This document shows, one piece after another, positions 1-9,434 of a DNA stretch of 64,000 bases (position 1 is the first letter of the stretch; each line of letters opens with the position of its first letter). The translations under genes were made by a program, and so were the position numbers. The notes below the pieces were generated by a model, which made no database searches, was not told where the DNA came from, and saw nothing but the letters and a program-made list of their open reading frames with translations. The DNA comes from Macrococcoides goetzii (lineage in GTDB: Bacteria > Bacillota > Bacilli > Staphylococcales > Staphylococcaceae), in the NCBI RefSeq assembly GCF_002742385.2, contig NZ_MJBI02000002.1, forward strand, positions 395,953-459,952, written 5' to 3'.

Positions 1-2
1 AA

Positions 3-2006
3 GCGATAGAAGCAGTATTTAAATCATGGAACAATGATCGTGCACGTATTTATCGTGACTTAAACGAAATTCCTCATGATATCGGAACTGCTGTAAATGT
101 TCAGGAAATGGTGTTTGGTAACAGTGGTGATCGTTCTGGTACAGGTGTTGCGTTCACACGTAACCCAGCGACAGGTGAACATAAATTATATGGTGAGTAC
201 TTACTAAATGCGCAAGGTGAAGACGTTGTAGCAGGTATTCGTACACCTAAAGCAATCGAAACATTAAACGAGCAAATGCCACATGCTTACGAGGAATTCG
301 TAAATGTAACAAAGAAATTAGAAAGTCATTACAAAGATATGCAGGATATCGAGTTTACCATTGAAAATGAAAAATTATTTATCTTACAAACACGTAATGG
401 TAAACGAACTGCAAAAGCTGCTATCAACATTGCTGTAGATATGGTACGTGAAGGTGTCATTTCGAAAGAAGATGCAGTAGCAATGGTAGATGTTAAATCA
501 ATTGATCAATTGTTGCATCCTAACTTTAATGAAGAAGCATTAAAATCTGCTGAACTAGTATCAGACAAAGGTTTACCAGCTTCTCCAGGTGCTGCAACAG
601 GTGTTGTCGTATTCTCAGCATTAGATGCAAAAGCGAAAGCTGAAGCTGGTGAAAAGGTTATATTAGTTCGTCCTGAAACTTCTCCAGAGGATATTGAAGG
701 TATGATCGCTGCTGAAGCGATTGTAACGACACATGGTGGTATGACAAGTCATGCTGCGGTAGTAGCACGTGGTATGGGTAAATGTTGTGTAACGGGATGT
801 TCTGATCTTGAAATCAATACGAAAGAAAAATACGTTAAATATGCCGGTAAAACGTTATCTGAAGGTGATATTATCTCAGTTAATGGTTCAACAGGTGCAG
901 TATATATTGGTGAAATAGAAACGACGAAAGCTGAAGCAAGTGATGTCTTTGAAGAATTTATGGGCTGGGCAGAAGAAATCGCGCGTTTATCTGTAAGAAT
1001 GAATGCTGAAACTGAAGGTGATATTAAAGCGGGTTATTCATTTAACGCAAAAGGTATCGGTTTAGTAAGAACTGAGCATATGTTCTTTGGTGAAGAACGT
1101 TTAATTGAAATGAGACGTTTTATCTTAGCATCTACTTACGAAGAGCGTGTAGAAGCATTAAATAAAATCAAAGTTTACCAAACAGAAGATTTCGAAGGTA
1201 TCTTTAATTTATCTCAGGACCGTCCGTCAATCGTACGTTTATTAGATCCGCCATTACATGAATTCTTACCGAAAGGTGGAGAAGAAGTTAAAGCAGTGGC
1301 CGACCAGTTAGGCGTTACGACAGATTTCTTAGAAAAGCGTATCAGTGAATTACATGAATTTAACCCGATGCTTGGTCATCGAGGCTGTCGCTTAGCGATT
1401 ACTTATCCTGAGTTATATGAAATGCAGACTGAAGCAATTATTACAGCTGTATTGAACTTAAAAGAAAAAGGTATTGAAACAAAGCCTGAAATTATGATTC
1501 CTTTAGTTTCAACTACACAAGAATTTGTCATCTTAAAAGATGTTGTTAAGAAAAAAGCACAGGAAATCATGGATGCAAAAGGTGTACAAGTTGACTACCT
1601 AATTGGTACAATGATTGAAACACCACGTGCATGTCTAGTTGCAGGAGAACTTGCTCAGCACTCTGAATTCTTTAGTTTTGGTACAAACGATTTAGCTCAA
1701 CTAACATATGGTTTCTCTCGTGATGATGCCGGTAAATTCATCAACGAATACATTAACCGTGAAATTCTTAATATCGATCCGTTCCAAACATTAGATGTTG
1801 AAGGTATGGGACAACTTATTAAGATTGCAGTTGAAAGCGCAAAATCAGCAAACCCAGCCATTAAGATCGGTGTTTGCGGTGAGTTAGGTGGAGATCCTAA
1901 ATCAATTCATTTCTTTAATGATTTAACAATTGATTATGTCTCATGTTCACCATTCCGTGTACCAGGTGCTATTTTAGCGACTGCGCAAAGCCAGGTGAAA
2001 AAATAG
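3..2006 (+). CDS. ppdK: Pyruvate, phosphate dikinase, C-terminal part (5' end outside window)
   Basis: The enzyme interconverts pyruvate, ATP and Pi with PEP, AMP and PPi in the cytoplasm. The reading frame is open from base 3, so the gene begins upstream and about 667 residues are visible of a family that is usually near 875. The phosphohistidine loop GGMTSHAAVVARGMG is present, with the catalytic His at 750-752 and the regulatory Thr of T-S-H at 744-746. The PEP/pyruvate-binding TIM barrel carries GTNDLAQLTYGFSRDD and the active-site Cys (1875-1877). The Cys context reads CGELGGDP where many homologues have CGEHGGDP. Its regulator starts 13 bases downstream, so the two are probably one operon. 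The identification is very secure. Confidence 0.97.
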   Translation, partial: AIEAVFKSWNNDRARIYRDLNEIPHDIGTAVNVQEMVFGNSGDRSGTGVAFTRNPATGEHKLYGEYLLNAQGEDVVAGIRTPKAIETLNEQMPHAYEEFVNVTKKLESHYKDMQDIEFTIENEKLFILQTRNGKRTAKAAINIAVDMVREGVISKEDAVAMVDVKSIDQLLHPNFNEEALKSAELVSDKGLPASPGAATGVVVFSALDAKAKAEAGEKVILVRPETSPEDIEGMIAAEAIVTTHGGMTSHAAVVARGMGKCCVTGCSDLEINTKEKYVKYAGKTLSEGDIISVNGSTGAVYIGEIETTKAEASDVFEEFMGWAEEIARLSVRMNAETEGDIKAGYSFNAKGIGLVRTEHMFFGEERLIEMRRFILASTYEERVEALNKIKVYQTEDFEGIFNLSQDRPSIVRLLDPPLHEFLPKGGEEVKAVADQLGVTTDFLEKRISELHEFNPMLGHRGCRLAITYPELYEMQTEAIITAVLNLKEKGIETKPEIMIPLVSTTQEFVILKDVVKKKAQEIMDAKGVQVDYLIGTMIETPRACLVAGELAQHSEFFSFGTNDLAQLTYGFSRDDAGKFINEYINREILNIDPFQTLDVEGMGQLIKIAVESAKSANPAIKIGVCGELGGDPKSIHFFNDLTIDYVSCSPFRVPGAILATAQSQVKK

Positions 2007-2019
2007 TAGGAGGTACATT

Positions 2020-2844
2020 TTGAGTAAATATGAAACAAAAGATTTATTAATCTATATCATTTCAGATTCAATCGGTGAAACCGCTGATAGAATGCTTCAT
2101 GCAACGTTATCTCAATTTCCGAAACTAACTTCTGTAAGTGTTAAGAAATTTTCATTCATCAAAGATGAGGAAGAGTTTAAGAACATTTTAGAACTGGCAA
2201 AACAAAAAGAAGCAGTCGTAGTTACAACGCTTGTAAACCCTGAATTTAATCGTCTGGGACAAGCATTTGCCAAAGAGACAGGACTTTCATATATCGATTA
2301 TATGACAGGCTTGATCAGAGTCATACAAAATCATACTGATATGGAACCGGTCGGTGAAAGTGGTGCACTTAGAAAGATGGATGAAGAATACTTTAAACGT
2401 ATTGAAGCGATAGAGTACTCAGTGAAATATGACGACGGTAAAAACTTTCATAATTTAGCTGAAGCAGACGCAGTTATTGTTGGTGTTTCTAGAACTTCTA
2501 AGACACCGTTAAGTATGTATCTGGCAAATAAAGGATATAAAGTTGCGAATATCCCATTAGTGCCTGAATCACCGATTCCGGAAGAAGTATATCAGCAAAA
2601 GAACTTAAAGGTGTTTGGACTGACTGCAAGTCCAAACTATATTATGAATATACGTACAGAACGTATTAAAGTTTTAGGACTTTCAGGACCAGGTCAATAT
2701 AATGATTTGAAACGTATTAAAGAAGAATTGAGCTATGCTGAAGAAGTATTCAATCGATTAAATGCTACTGTTATCAATACAGAGTATAAGTCGATAGAAG
2801 AGTCGGCATTCTATATTGAACAACATTTAAAGAAACGTAAATAA
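2020..2844 (+). CDS. PPDK regulatory protein (bifunctional kinase/pyrophosphorylase, DUF299)
   Basis: This 274-residue protein has the length and motifs of the PPDK/PEP-synthase regulatory family. These enzymes use ADP to phosphorylate the Thr next to the catalytic His of the dikinase, switching it off, and use Pi to remove the phosphate. The P-loop-like motif GVSRTSKTPLS lies at residues 155-165, after an N-terminal alpha/beta region with IISDSIGETAD at 14-23. The start is TTG, six bases after a clear AGGAGG box; no ATG fits better. The target Thr is intact in the upstream dikinase, so the pair is probably functional. A strong terminator follows. Confidence 0.93.
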   Translation: MSKYETKDLLIYIISDSIGETADRMLHATLSQFPKLTSVSVKKFSFIKDEEEFKNILELAKQKEAVVVTTLVNPEFNRLGQAFAKETGLSYIDYMTGLIRVIQNHTDMEPVGESGALRKMDEEYFKRIEAIEYSVKYDDGKNFHNLAEADAVIVGVSRTSKTPLSMYLANKGYKVANIPLVPESPIPEEVYQQKNLKVFGLTASPNYIMNIRTERIKVLGLSGPGQYNDLKRIKEELSYAEEVFNRLNATVINTEYKSIEESAFYIEQHLKKRK

Positions 2845-2854
2845 TAATACCCAG

Positions 2855-2886
2855 GATTGAGACGAAATTTGTCTCAATCTTTTTTT
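2855..2886 (+). terminator. Rho-independent terminator after the ppdK operon
   Basis: A perfect 9-bp stem GATTGAGAC/GTCTCAATC (2855-2863 and 2871-2879) is followed by a run of T. The same stem sequence recurs in the terminators near 33825 and 35102. Confidence 0.9.
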
Positions 2887-2981
2887 GTTTCAAAAAAAGA
2901 TATTGAAAATTAATTTAGTAAAACACCATACGAGAATGACTATTTTATGATATTATGGTTGAGGATTAAAAGGAGGTAATT

Positions 2982-4298
2982 ATGGAAAAGGGAATGAACA
3001 AAGGTATAGGATTTTTTTCAGCTTTAGCACTTGTAATGGGGACGGTTATTGGTTCAGGTGTATTCTTTAAAATATCTAACATAACAGAAGTAACAGGAAC
3101 ACCAGGTATGACGTTGTTTGTATGGCTATTAGGCGGTTTGATCACGATATGTGCCGGACTGACAGTAGCGGAGCTTGCAGCAGCAATTCCGAGAAATGGT
3201 GGACTGACGACATATATTGAATATACATATGGTAAGTTTTTTGGATTTTTAGCAGGATGGGCACAAAGTTTCATTTATTTTCCGGCGATGATTGCAGCAC
3301 AATCGATTGTATTTTCACAGCAAATTGATAATTTATTTCATATTGGAAAGGGATGGCTATTTCCGGTAGCAGTTATCGCGATGGTTTCAATATTATTGAT
3401 TAACTGTCTGGGCTCGAAGGCAGGTGGGATATTGCAATCAGTCACTTTAGTCGTAAAGCTTATTCCAATCATCGCTATCGTCGTGTTTGGTTTAATGCAG
3501 ACTGGAGATGTTCAGGTATCATTAATACCTACGACAGGTGATACAGGTATTAATTTCTTTGTAGCACTTGGCGCTGGATTGCTTGCGACAATGTTTGCTT
3601 ATGATGGATGGATTCATGTCGGTAATATTGCCGGGGAAATGAAAAATCCGAAAAGAGATTTACCATTAGCGATCACATTAGGTTTAGGTCTAGTTACAGT
3701 TATTTATTTATTAGTAAACGCAACATTTTTATTTACATCACCGATTGATGAGCTTAAAGGTAATTTAAACGCAGCAACTGATACAGCAGGAATCTTGTTT
3801 GGTCAGTCTGGTGGAAAATTAATTACAATCGGAATAATGGTGTCCGTATATGGGGCATTGAATGGTTATACGATGACAGGAATGCGTGTACCTGAAGCGA
3901 TGGCGAAACAAAATTTATTACCGTTTAAAAATGTATTCACGAAACTAACAAAGAGTGGTGCGCCATGGATGAGTGGTTTGATTCAGGTCGTTATTGCGGT
4001 TATTATGGTTTCTCGTGGTGCTTTCGATTCAATCACAAATATGCTTGTATTTGTAATCTGGGCATTTTACTGTATGGCATTTTATGCAGTATTTGTATTA
4101 CGTAAGAAAGAAAAAGAACTCGTGCGTCCTTATAAAGTGCCGATGTATCCAATCATTCCTATGATTGCTTTACTGGCAGGACTGTTCGTTATGCTTAATA
4201 CTCTATTTACGCAATTTGGACTGGCGATTACTGGAACTATCATAACGCTTTTAGGAATACCCATCTATCTTTATCAGAAGAAAAAAGAACAATATTAA
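2982..4298 (+). CDS. APC-family amino-acid permease (SteT-like)
   Basis: A 438-residue integral membrane protein with about 12 hydrophobic segments. The first helix carries GTVIGSGVFFK, the substrate-binding glycine-rich motif of the amino acid-polyamine-organocation family. Length and the start of TM1 resemble the serine/threonine exchanger SteT and related L-type transporters, but substrate cannot be read from sequence. The ATG follows an AAAGGAGG box at ideal spacing. The gene stands alone between two terminators. The short C-terminal tail ends in a basic, cytoplasmic-looking stretch. Confidence 0.88.
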   Translation: MEKGMNKGIGFFSALALVMGTVIGSGVFFKISNITEVTGTPGMTLFVWLLGGLITICAGLTVAELAAAIPRNGGLTTYIEYTYGKFFGFLAGWAQSFIYFPAMIAAQSIVFSQQIDNLFHIGKGWLFPVAVIAMVSILLINCLGSKAGGILQSVTLVVKLIPIIAIVVFGLMQTGDVQVSLIPTTGDTGINFFVALGAGLLATMFAYDGWIHVGNIAGEMKNPKRDLPLAITLGLGLVTVIYLLVNATFLFTSPIDELKGNLNAATDTAGILFGQSGGKLITIGIMVSVYGALNGYTMTGMRVPEAMAKQNLLPFKNVFTKLTKSGAPWMSGLIQVVIAVIMVSRGAFDSITNMLVFVIWAFYCMAFYAVFVLRKKEKELVRPYKVPMYPIIPMIALLAGLFVMLNTLFTQFGLAITGTIITLLGIPIYLYQKKKEQY

Positions 4299-4325
4299 AA
4301 AGCTCTCGAACGAGAGCTTTTTTTG
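4297..4325. terminator. Bidirectional terminator
   Basis: The stem AGCTCTCG/CGAGAGCT (4301-4308, 4311-4318) is flanked by A and T runs, so it can end transcripts of both the permease and the convergent nitronate monooxygenase gene. Confidence 0.88.
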
Positions 4326-4334
4326 TGCAGTATT

Positions 4335-5405
4335 TTATATATTATTCATTTTAAAATCCAGTATTAACTGATCGGTATGTGCCACGATTTCTCTAAATAA
4401 ACCTTGTGCATTGACTTTCTTGGCAAGTGTAGGTGCCTGACCGCACCACATATGAAGAAGATCAGTATCACCGTTCTTAGCTGCACTTTGACGAATGCTC
4501 GTCGTTAAATCATTTTGAAGCGGATAAGGTAGTATATTTATACCACTCGTTTCCAAATCATTAATAAAATCATTTTCTATACCACGCGCACTTTTTCCGC
4601 TGAATACTTTAGTCACTGTTGTATCCTCAGGTAGTGCATGGGTGATTGCTTCTTTATGTACATTCGGAGCTTTACTTTCATGCGTTGTTAAGAAAGCAGT
4701 CCCCATTTGCACGCCGCTTGCTCCTAACATAAGAGACGCAAGTATGCCACGTGCATCCATTATTCCACCTGCTGCAATTACAGGGATAGACACGCTATCT
4801 ACAATTTGAGGAATCAATGCCATTGTGCCGATTGAACGTGTTTTTGTAAACGCACCTTTATGTCCACCTGCTTCAAAGCCTTGAGCAACCACCATATCTA
4901 ATCCACTTTGTTCGATCATTCTTGCTTCTTCAACTGAACTTGCTGTACCGATTGTTATAATACCTTTCTTTTTTAGCAGATTAATAATCTGTTGCGCCGG
5001 GATGCCAAAAGTAAAGCTTACAACTGGTACATCCATATCCATTAACAACTGAATTTTATCAAGAAAAATTTGTTCAGAGTGCATTTTAACATTCGCTGTC
5101 TTTAAATCATATTTATCATAATAAGGTTTAAGTTTCTCCTGCATCATTTGAATGGCACTATCGTCATATTGAATATCTTCAGACACGAACAAATTGACAG
5201 CAAAAGGTTTATCGGTAAGTTTGCGTACAGTCTCAATTTCATCGCTTAACACATCAGTGGTCATATATCCAGCACCAATTGTTCCTAAACCACCCTCATT
5301 ACAGATAGCTGCAACAAGTTCAGGTGTTGTGCTTCCTGCCATGCCCGCCTGTATAATTGGATATGCAATGCTTAATTGATCCGTCAATCGTGTACTGTTC
5401 CACAT
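4335..5405 (-). CDS. Nitronate monooxygenase-like flavoenzyme (NPD/2-nitropropane dioxygenase family)
   Basis: A 356-residue FMN-dependent TIM-barrel protein. Visible family signatures are the N-terminal PIIQAGMAGSTTPEL, the GGLGTIGAG loop, GFEAGGHKG (His proposed as catalytic in class I/II enzymes) and the phosphate-binding AAGGIMDARG followed by GASGVQMGTAFL. Family members oxidise toxic alkyl nitronates such as propionate 3-nitronate; the related FabK enoyl-ACP reductases share the fold, so exact substrate is uncertain. An upstream in-frame GTG overlaps the ribosome-binding site, so the ATG eight bases after GAGG is preferred. Confidence 0.85.
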   Translation of the reverse strand: MWNSTRLTDQLSIAYPIIQAGMAGSTTPELVAAICNEGGLGTIGAGYMTTDVLSDEIETVRKLTDKPFAVNLFVSEDIQYDDSAIQMMQEKLKPYYDKYDLKTANVKMHSEQIFLDKIQLLMDMDVPVVSFTFGIPAQQIINLLKKKGIITIGTASSVEEARMIEQSGLDMVVAQGFEAGGHKGAFTKTRSIGTMALIPQIVDSVSIPVIAAGGIMDARGILASLMLGASGVQMGTAFLTTHESKAPNVHKEAITHALPEDTTVTKVFSGKSARGIENDFINDLETSGINILPYPLQNDLTTSIRQSAAKNGDTDLLHMWCGQAPTLAKKVNAQGLFREIVAHTDQLILDFKMNNI

Positions 5406-5533
5406 ATCATTCACCTCTTTGTTATCATACTGTCACTATAACATATTAATAAATTGAAACTAAATTTTTCAATGTACCAATACTTAATTTATGCTATATT
5501 TAAATAAAAAATGGAAAAGAAGAGGAGAACATC

Positions 5534-6778
5534 ATGCGTACGATTCAATATTTATTATTATCAGCAATGATACTTGTGGCTGGGTGTGCAAATGAAGAAA
5601 AGAAGACAACCGAGGAATCAACCAAAACAGAACAAACGACTAAAGAAAACAAAGCAGAAAAAGTAACGGCTGAATCAAAAGCATCAACTGAAGAAGATGT
5701 GACTGCAGATCAAATTGATAAAGATAGACCAGCTTCGAATACAACAACGATGAAATTAATCGATACGATAAGTGAAGGACCGATTACGCCAAAATCAGTT
5801 GTCGCGAATAACAAAGGTCAGGTTATCGCAAACAATATGATGTATCAGCACACAATTACAGTCTATGATGCAAAGTCACGTAAACTCATTAAAAAGTTAT
5901 CAGATACAGTAGACTTTAAAAAGTTCGGTATCGAAGGTTTTGATAAGCCGGTAAGTGGCGCACCAGTTGAAGCAGTTTGGACAAAAGATGGCAAATTTGC
6001 TTATGTTTCACAATATCAATTAACTGATCATGGTGCAGAAGCAGAAGATATGTGTTCAGCAGGTAAAGCGATCGCAGAATCTGTCGTATATCGTTATAAC
6101 GCTGAAAAGCAAGACTGGGATCAGGTCATTCAAGTTGGACGTGTACCAAAATATGTATCACTTACTCAAGACAATTCAAAGCTATTAGTATCTAACTGGT
6201 GTGATAAATCATTATCAGTAGTAGATACTAAGACAGCTAAACAAACAGAACAAATTCCATTAAATGCAATGCCACGCGGTATTGTATCACTGCCAGATAA
6301 TAAAACAGCTTACGTTACAGCGATGTTCTCGAATGAAATTTATAAAGTAAATTTAGAAACAGGTAAAAGTGAAATGATTCTGCAGACCGGACAAAGACCA
6401 CGTCATTTAGTACTTGATAATCAAGGGAAGACAATCTACATTACGGTGGCTGGTGCCAATGAACTGTTAAAATATGACGTTGCAACTGATAAAGTTATTG
6501 CGCGTGCTACTACAGGAAAAGAACCACGTTCAATGGCAATTTCACCAGACAGTACAGCCGTGTATATCGTTAATTATGATGAGAATACAGTATCGAAATT
6601 TGATACGAAGACGTTGAAAGAAATCACGCGTGTTGAAGCAGGATTTCATCCAATCGGTATCACTTATGAAAATACGACAGGTGATGTATGGGTAGCAAAT
6701 TATGGCGGTACAATCTCTGTTTATGACGATAAAGTAGCAGCATCAACAGCAACTAAAGATGCATCAACAGCAAAATAA
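5534..6778 (+). CDS. Lipoprotein with YVTN-type beta-propeller repeats
   Basis: A 414-residue exported protein. The N-terminal signal ends in the lipobox LVAGC, so it should be lipid-anchored on the outer face of the membrane. Residues about 20-70 are a low-complexity Glu/Lys/Thr linker. The remainder consists of repeating beta-propeller blades with motifs such as AYVSQY, LLVSNW, AYVTAMFSNEIYKVN, IYITVAGANELLKYD and VYIVNYDENTVSKFD, as in YncE/YVTN proteins. Four Cys in the propeller part are unusual for this group. A role in binding at the cell surface is plausible but unproven. RBS is AGAGGAGA before ATG. Confidence 0.82.
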   Translation: MRTIQYLLLSAMILVAGCANEEKKTTEESTKTEQTTKENKAEKVTAESKASTEEDVTADQIDKDRPASNTTTMKLIDTISEGPITPKSVVANNKGQVIANNMMYQHTITVYDAKSRKLIKKLSDTVDFKKFGIEGFDKPVSGAPVEAVWTKDGKFAYVSQYQLTDHGAEAEDMCSAGKAIAESVVYRYNAEKQDWDQVIQVGRVPKYVSLTQDNSKLLVSNWCDKSLSVVDTKTAKQTEQIPLNAMPRGIVSLPDNKTAYVTAMFSNEIYKVNLETGKSEMILQTGQRPRHLVLDNQGKTIYITVAGANELLKYDVATDKVIARATTGKEPRSMAISPDSTAVYIVNYDENTVSKFDTKTLKEITRVEAGFHPIGITYENTTGDVWVANYGGTISVYDDKVAASTATKDASTAK

Positions 6779-6850
6779 GTTATCAGTATGTAAATTAATT
6801 AAGTTGTGATATATTTAATTTGAATTACAATATACATTTGGAGGTCTATC

Positions 6851-7279
6851 ATGACAGAATTAATTCCTTACTTAGCGTTTGAAAGTGCAAAAGAAGCGCT
6901 AGCATATTATGAAGAAGTATTTGGAGCAACAGACGTTAACAGATTACCAGTAGGAAAAGAGCAGGCAGGACAATTTGGTGTAGACCCGGAACAAGCTGAA
7001 GAAATGACAATGCATTCTGAATTTAAAGTAGCGGGACATAAATTATATGCAGCAGATAGATTTGGTAAAGCTGGAGATTTCAATAATAGCATGACATTAT
7101 CTTTAAACTGGGACAAATCAAATGCTGAAGATACTGCAGCAATGACTGAACTATTCAATAAAGTAGCAGGGCACAATGAGACTAAAGTGCATATGCCGAT
7201 TGAAGAGCAATTCTGGGGCGGTGTGATGGGTGCATTAGATGATAAATACGGTGTACACTGGATGTTTAACGGAAACTAA
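6851..7279 (+). CDS. VOC-superfamily protein (PhnB-like)
   Basis: This 142-residue protein has the two beta-alpha-beta-beta-beta modules of the vicinal-oxygen-chelate fold. It shows the PhnB-like opening PYLAFESAKEALAYYEEVFGA and the closing DKYGVHWMFN. Family members include glyoxalases, extradiol dioxygenases and antibiotic-binding proteins; the PhnB-like subgroup mostly has no known reaction. It is similar in layout to the protein at 18171-18608, so the two are distant paralogues. It is monocistronic, with a TTTGGAGGT box before ATG and a terminator behind. Confidence 0.8.
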   Translation: MTELIPYLAFESAKEALAYYEEVFGATDVNRLPVGKEQAGQFGVDPEQAEEMTMHSEFKVAGHKLYAADRFGKAGDFNNSMTLSLNWDKSNAEDTAAMTELFNKVAGHNETKVHMPIEEQFWGGVMGALDDKYGVHWMFNGN

Positions 7280-7294
7280 AATAAAAAATTAATC

Positions 7295-7326
7295 AGACCA
7301 AAGTTAAAATAGCTTTGGTCTTTTTA
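7295..7326 (+). terminator. Rho-independent terminator
   Basis: The stem AGACCAAAG/CTTTGGTCT with a short AT-rich loop is followed by TTTTT. Confidence 0.88.
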
Positions 7327-7365
7327 TATGCTATTAAAGTATAATGATGTGTGAGGGGGGAGAGT

Positions 7366-8319
7366 ATGGCATTAAGTATTTTGTATCATGACGATAATAA
7401 ACTAAAACGTGTTAATACAATAGATGATTTACCAAAAGATGCAACCTTCATTTGGTTTGACTTTGAAGGGGCGAATGAAGAAGAGAGTGAACTTTTTAAA
7501 CAACATTTTGACATTAATGGATTAACGATAGAAGATGTAATACACAGTAATTCCAGACCGAAATATAAAAATTATAATTCATATGAGTATTTAGTATTCC
7601 AGAAGTTTGAACGCGATACATATGAAGCAGAAACGATTAATGTGCTCCTGAAAGATAATGTTTTTATTACCTATCATGATGAAGATATTGAAGCAACAGA
7701 TGAAATAGATGCTTTAGCGAAAGAATTAGAAGAAGAAGCACCAAGTAATTTGACACCAAAAGTAGCAGCAATGATGTTGCTTGATAAAATAGTAGATTTC
7801 TATACGGAAACTGTAGAATCGATAGAAGATAATGTGCTTAGTTTTGAAAAAAGACATTCTAAAGATAAGAAGCAACATTATATAATGGATGATATCTTTG
7901 ACTTAAGAGCAAAATTGATTCGTATTAAAGGCATTATCGTACCGATGAGTGAACTGGTGGATGAATTAGAACGTGATCAGCATATTATAGAAACAGAACA
8001 CGATCATTATTATATTCACCATATTCAGGACCATATGATTAAGCAGAAGAATATTATAAAAAATTCGCAGGAACTCACGGATGAAATAAGAAATAACTAT
8101 GAATCGTATAACAACTATAAAATGAACCGTGTAATGCAGATGCTAACCCTCGTATCAACTGTATTTCTGCCATTGACATTGATTGCAGGAATTTACGGGA
8201 TGAACTTTGAGTACATGCCGGAACTGAAATGGAAGTATGGATACTTTACAGTACTGATCGTAATGGCGTTATTATTAGTTGTAAGTATGGTGTATTTTAA
8301 AAAGAAGAAGTGGTATTAA
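7366..8319 (+). CDS. corA: CorA-family magnesium/divalent cation channel
   Basis: A 317-residue CorA protein: long acidic cytoplasmic N-terminal funnel followed by two C-terminal membrane helices. The signature GMN is present in AGIYGMNFEYMPEL at the end of the first helix; the second helix ends in a basic KKKKWY tail. It forms pentameric Mg2+ channels. A GTG 15 bases upstream is in frame, but the GAGGGGGG box sits inside that extension, so ATG at 7366 is preferred. The next gene begins one base after the stop, so the two are co-transcribed. Confidence 0.93.
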   Translation: MALSILYHDDNKLKRVNTIDDLPKDATFIWFDFEGANEEESELFKQHFDINGLTIEDVIHSNSRPKYKNYNSYEYLVFQKFERDTYEAETINVLLKDNVFITYHDEDIEATDEIDALAKELEEEAPSNLTPKVAAMMLLDKIVDFYTETVESIEDNVLSFEKRHSKDKKQHYIMDDIFDLRAKLIRIKGIIVPMSELVDELERDQHIIETEHDHYYIHHIQDHMIKQKNIIKNSQELTDEIRNNYESYNNYKMNRVMQMLTLVSTVFLPLTLIAGIYGMNFEYMPELKWKYGYFTVLIVMALLLVVSMVYFKKKKWY

Positions 8320-8320
8320 C

Positions 8321-9157
8321 ATGTTAGGATTATTTAAAAAGAAAAAAACAAAACCAGAAGTAGATGAATCTAGAATTGATTTAAATATTAGAAAAGAATT
8401 AGAGAAGACATTTATAAAAAAACATGTGATGAATGCAAAAGCTGTGAATGCCATTGTAAATATCTTTAGGAAATATCCGCAAGAAATAATAATTTTTGAT
8501 ATTATTGATATGAAATCTAGAAAATTTAATGAAATAGAAGTTAAGAAATTATCATACATTGAATCTATTAATTATCCAGGTATCTTTCTTATTATTTATA
8601 ACTCAGAATATCAACCACTCATTTATTGGCATGTTCTTAGTGGGAATATGTATATTCATCCTCAATTCAATGAAATTGAAATTGTTGAAGATAATTTTAA
8701 GCTTACTGAGAATTATTACTGGGACATGCTTAGGGAAGATGCTAAATCATCATTATATTTTGTAGATACACCTCTTAGAGGCTATAAAACGATAGAATGG
8801 TCATTAGAATATGATGCATTAGAATTTGAAGAAATAATAGAAACATTCAATGTTACTGGGATAATGTTCGAAAGTGGTTTAGATAATATGGAAGCAATAC
8901 TCGAACAATTTAACATAAAATATGAATTGGATAATCATTTTGTTATTATAAATCATAAAGTACGAGCTGAATTTCTAAAGAAAATTTATAATGAAATCTT
9001 TAATCATGGTGATCATGGTGGCTTATTAATATTTGTAGATATGATGGAGCCAATTACAAAGGAAATGATTAGTGACAATCGTGTTGTAATCAATAATAAC
9101 AAAGTCATTATTCCTGTAAATGACATAGATGATTCTATATATTTCTTTAATTTTTAA
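8321..9157 (+). CDS. Hypothetical protein, co-transcribed with corA
   Basis: I do not recognise this 278-residue protein. It begins with a short basic segment (MLGLFKKKKTK) and has no signal peptide or membrane helix, so it is probably cytoplasmic. It is rich in Ile, Asn, Asp and Glu, with an HGDHGG motif near residue 230 and a C-terminal half of alternating hydrophobic strands. Base composition is noticeably more AT-rich than in corA. It starts one base after the corA stop with only a weak GAAGAAG box, implying translational coupling. A domain function as an immunity or stress protein is possible but unsupported. Confidence 0.72.
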   Translation: MLGLFKKKKTKPEVDESRIDLNIRKELEKTFIKKHVMNAKAVNAIVNIFRKYPQEIIIFDIIDMKSRKFNEIEVKKLSYIESINYPGIFLIIYNSEYQPLIYWHVLSGNMYIHPQFNEIEIVEDNFKLTENYYWDMLREDAKSSLYFVDTPLRGYKTIEWSLEYDALEFEEIIETFNVTGIMFESGLDNMEAILEQFNIKYELDNHFVIINHKVRAEFLKKIYNEIFNHGDHGGLLIFVDMMEPITKEMISDNRVVINNNKVIIPVNDIDDSIYFFNF

Positions 9158-9183
9158 CACATCCAATAGGGTGTGTTTTAATT
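9156..9183 (+). terminator. Terminator after the corA unit
   Basis: The near-perfect stem AACACATCC/GGGTGTGTT (one mismatch) overlaps the stop codon and is followed by a T-rich tract. Confidence 0.7.
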
Positions 9184-9189
9184 TTATGC

Positions 9190-9220
9190 AAAAAAAATAA
9201 GCCCCTTGAGGGCTTATTTT
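9190..9220 (-). terminator. Terminator of cold-shock gene copy 1
   Basis: The stem AAATAAGCCC/GGGCTTATTT (9195-9204 and 9210-9219) is followed on the minus strand by a U run. The same terminator occurs after all three cold-shock genes. Confidence 0.9.
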
Positions 9221-9233
9221 TCAACATTAAATA

Positions 9234-9434
9234 TTATAATTTAACGATGTTAGCAGCTTGAGGTCCACGTTGACCTTCTTCGATATTGAATTCAACTGCT
9301 TGACCTTCTTCTAAAGTTTTGTAACCGTCTCCTTCGATAGCACTGAAGTGAGCGAATACGTCGTCTCCACCTTCAACTTCGATGAATCCGAAACCTTTTT
9401 CTGCGTTAAACCATTTAACTGTACCTTGTGTCAT
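9234..9434 (-). CDS. csp: Cold-shock protein, copy 1
   Basis: A 66-residue single-domain cold-shock protein (OB fold) that binds single-stranded RNA and DNA and acts as an RNA chaperone. RNP1 KGFGFIEV is at residues 13-20 and RNP2 VFAHFS at 26-31. The start is the ATG preceded by GGAGGTCATTATT; an upstream in-frame codon would place the box inside the gene. It differs from copies 2 and 3 at a few residues (for example IEGDGYKT and EFNIEEG). A long leader precedes it. Confidence 0.96.
   Translation of the reverse strand: MTQGTVKWFNAEKGFGFIEVEGGDDVFAHFSAIEGDGYKTLEEGQAVEFNIEEGQRGPQAANIVKL

Noticed and set aside
1..107. Possible frameshifted start of ppdK
   Set aside because: The frame is open to base 3 with normal PPDK sequence, so the gene is simply cut by the window edge.
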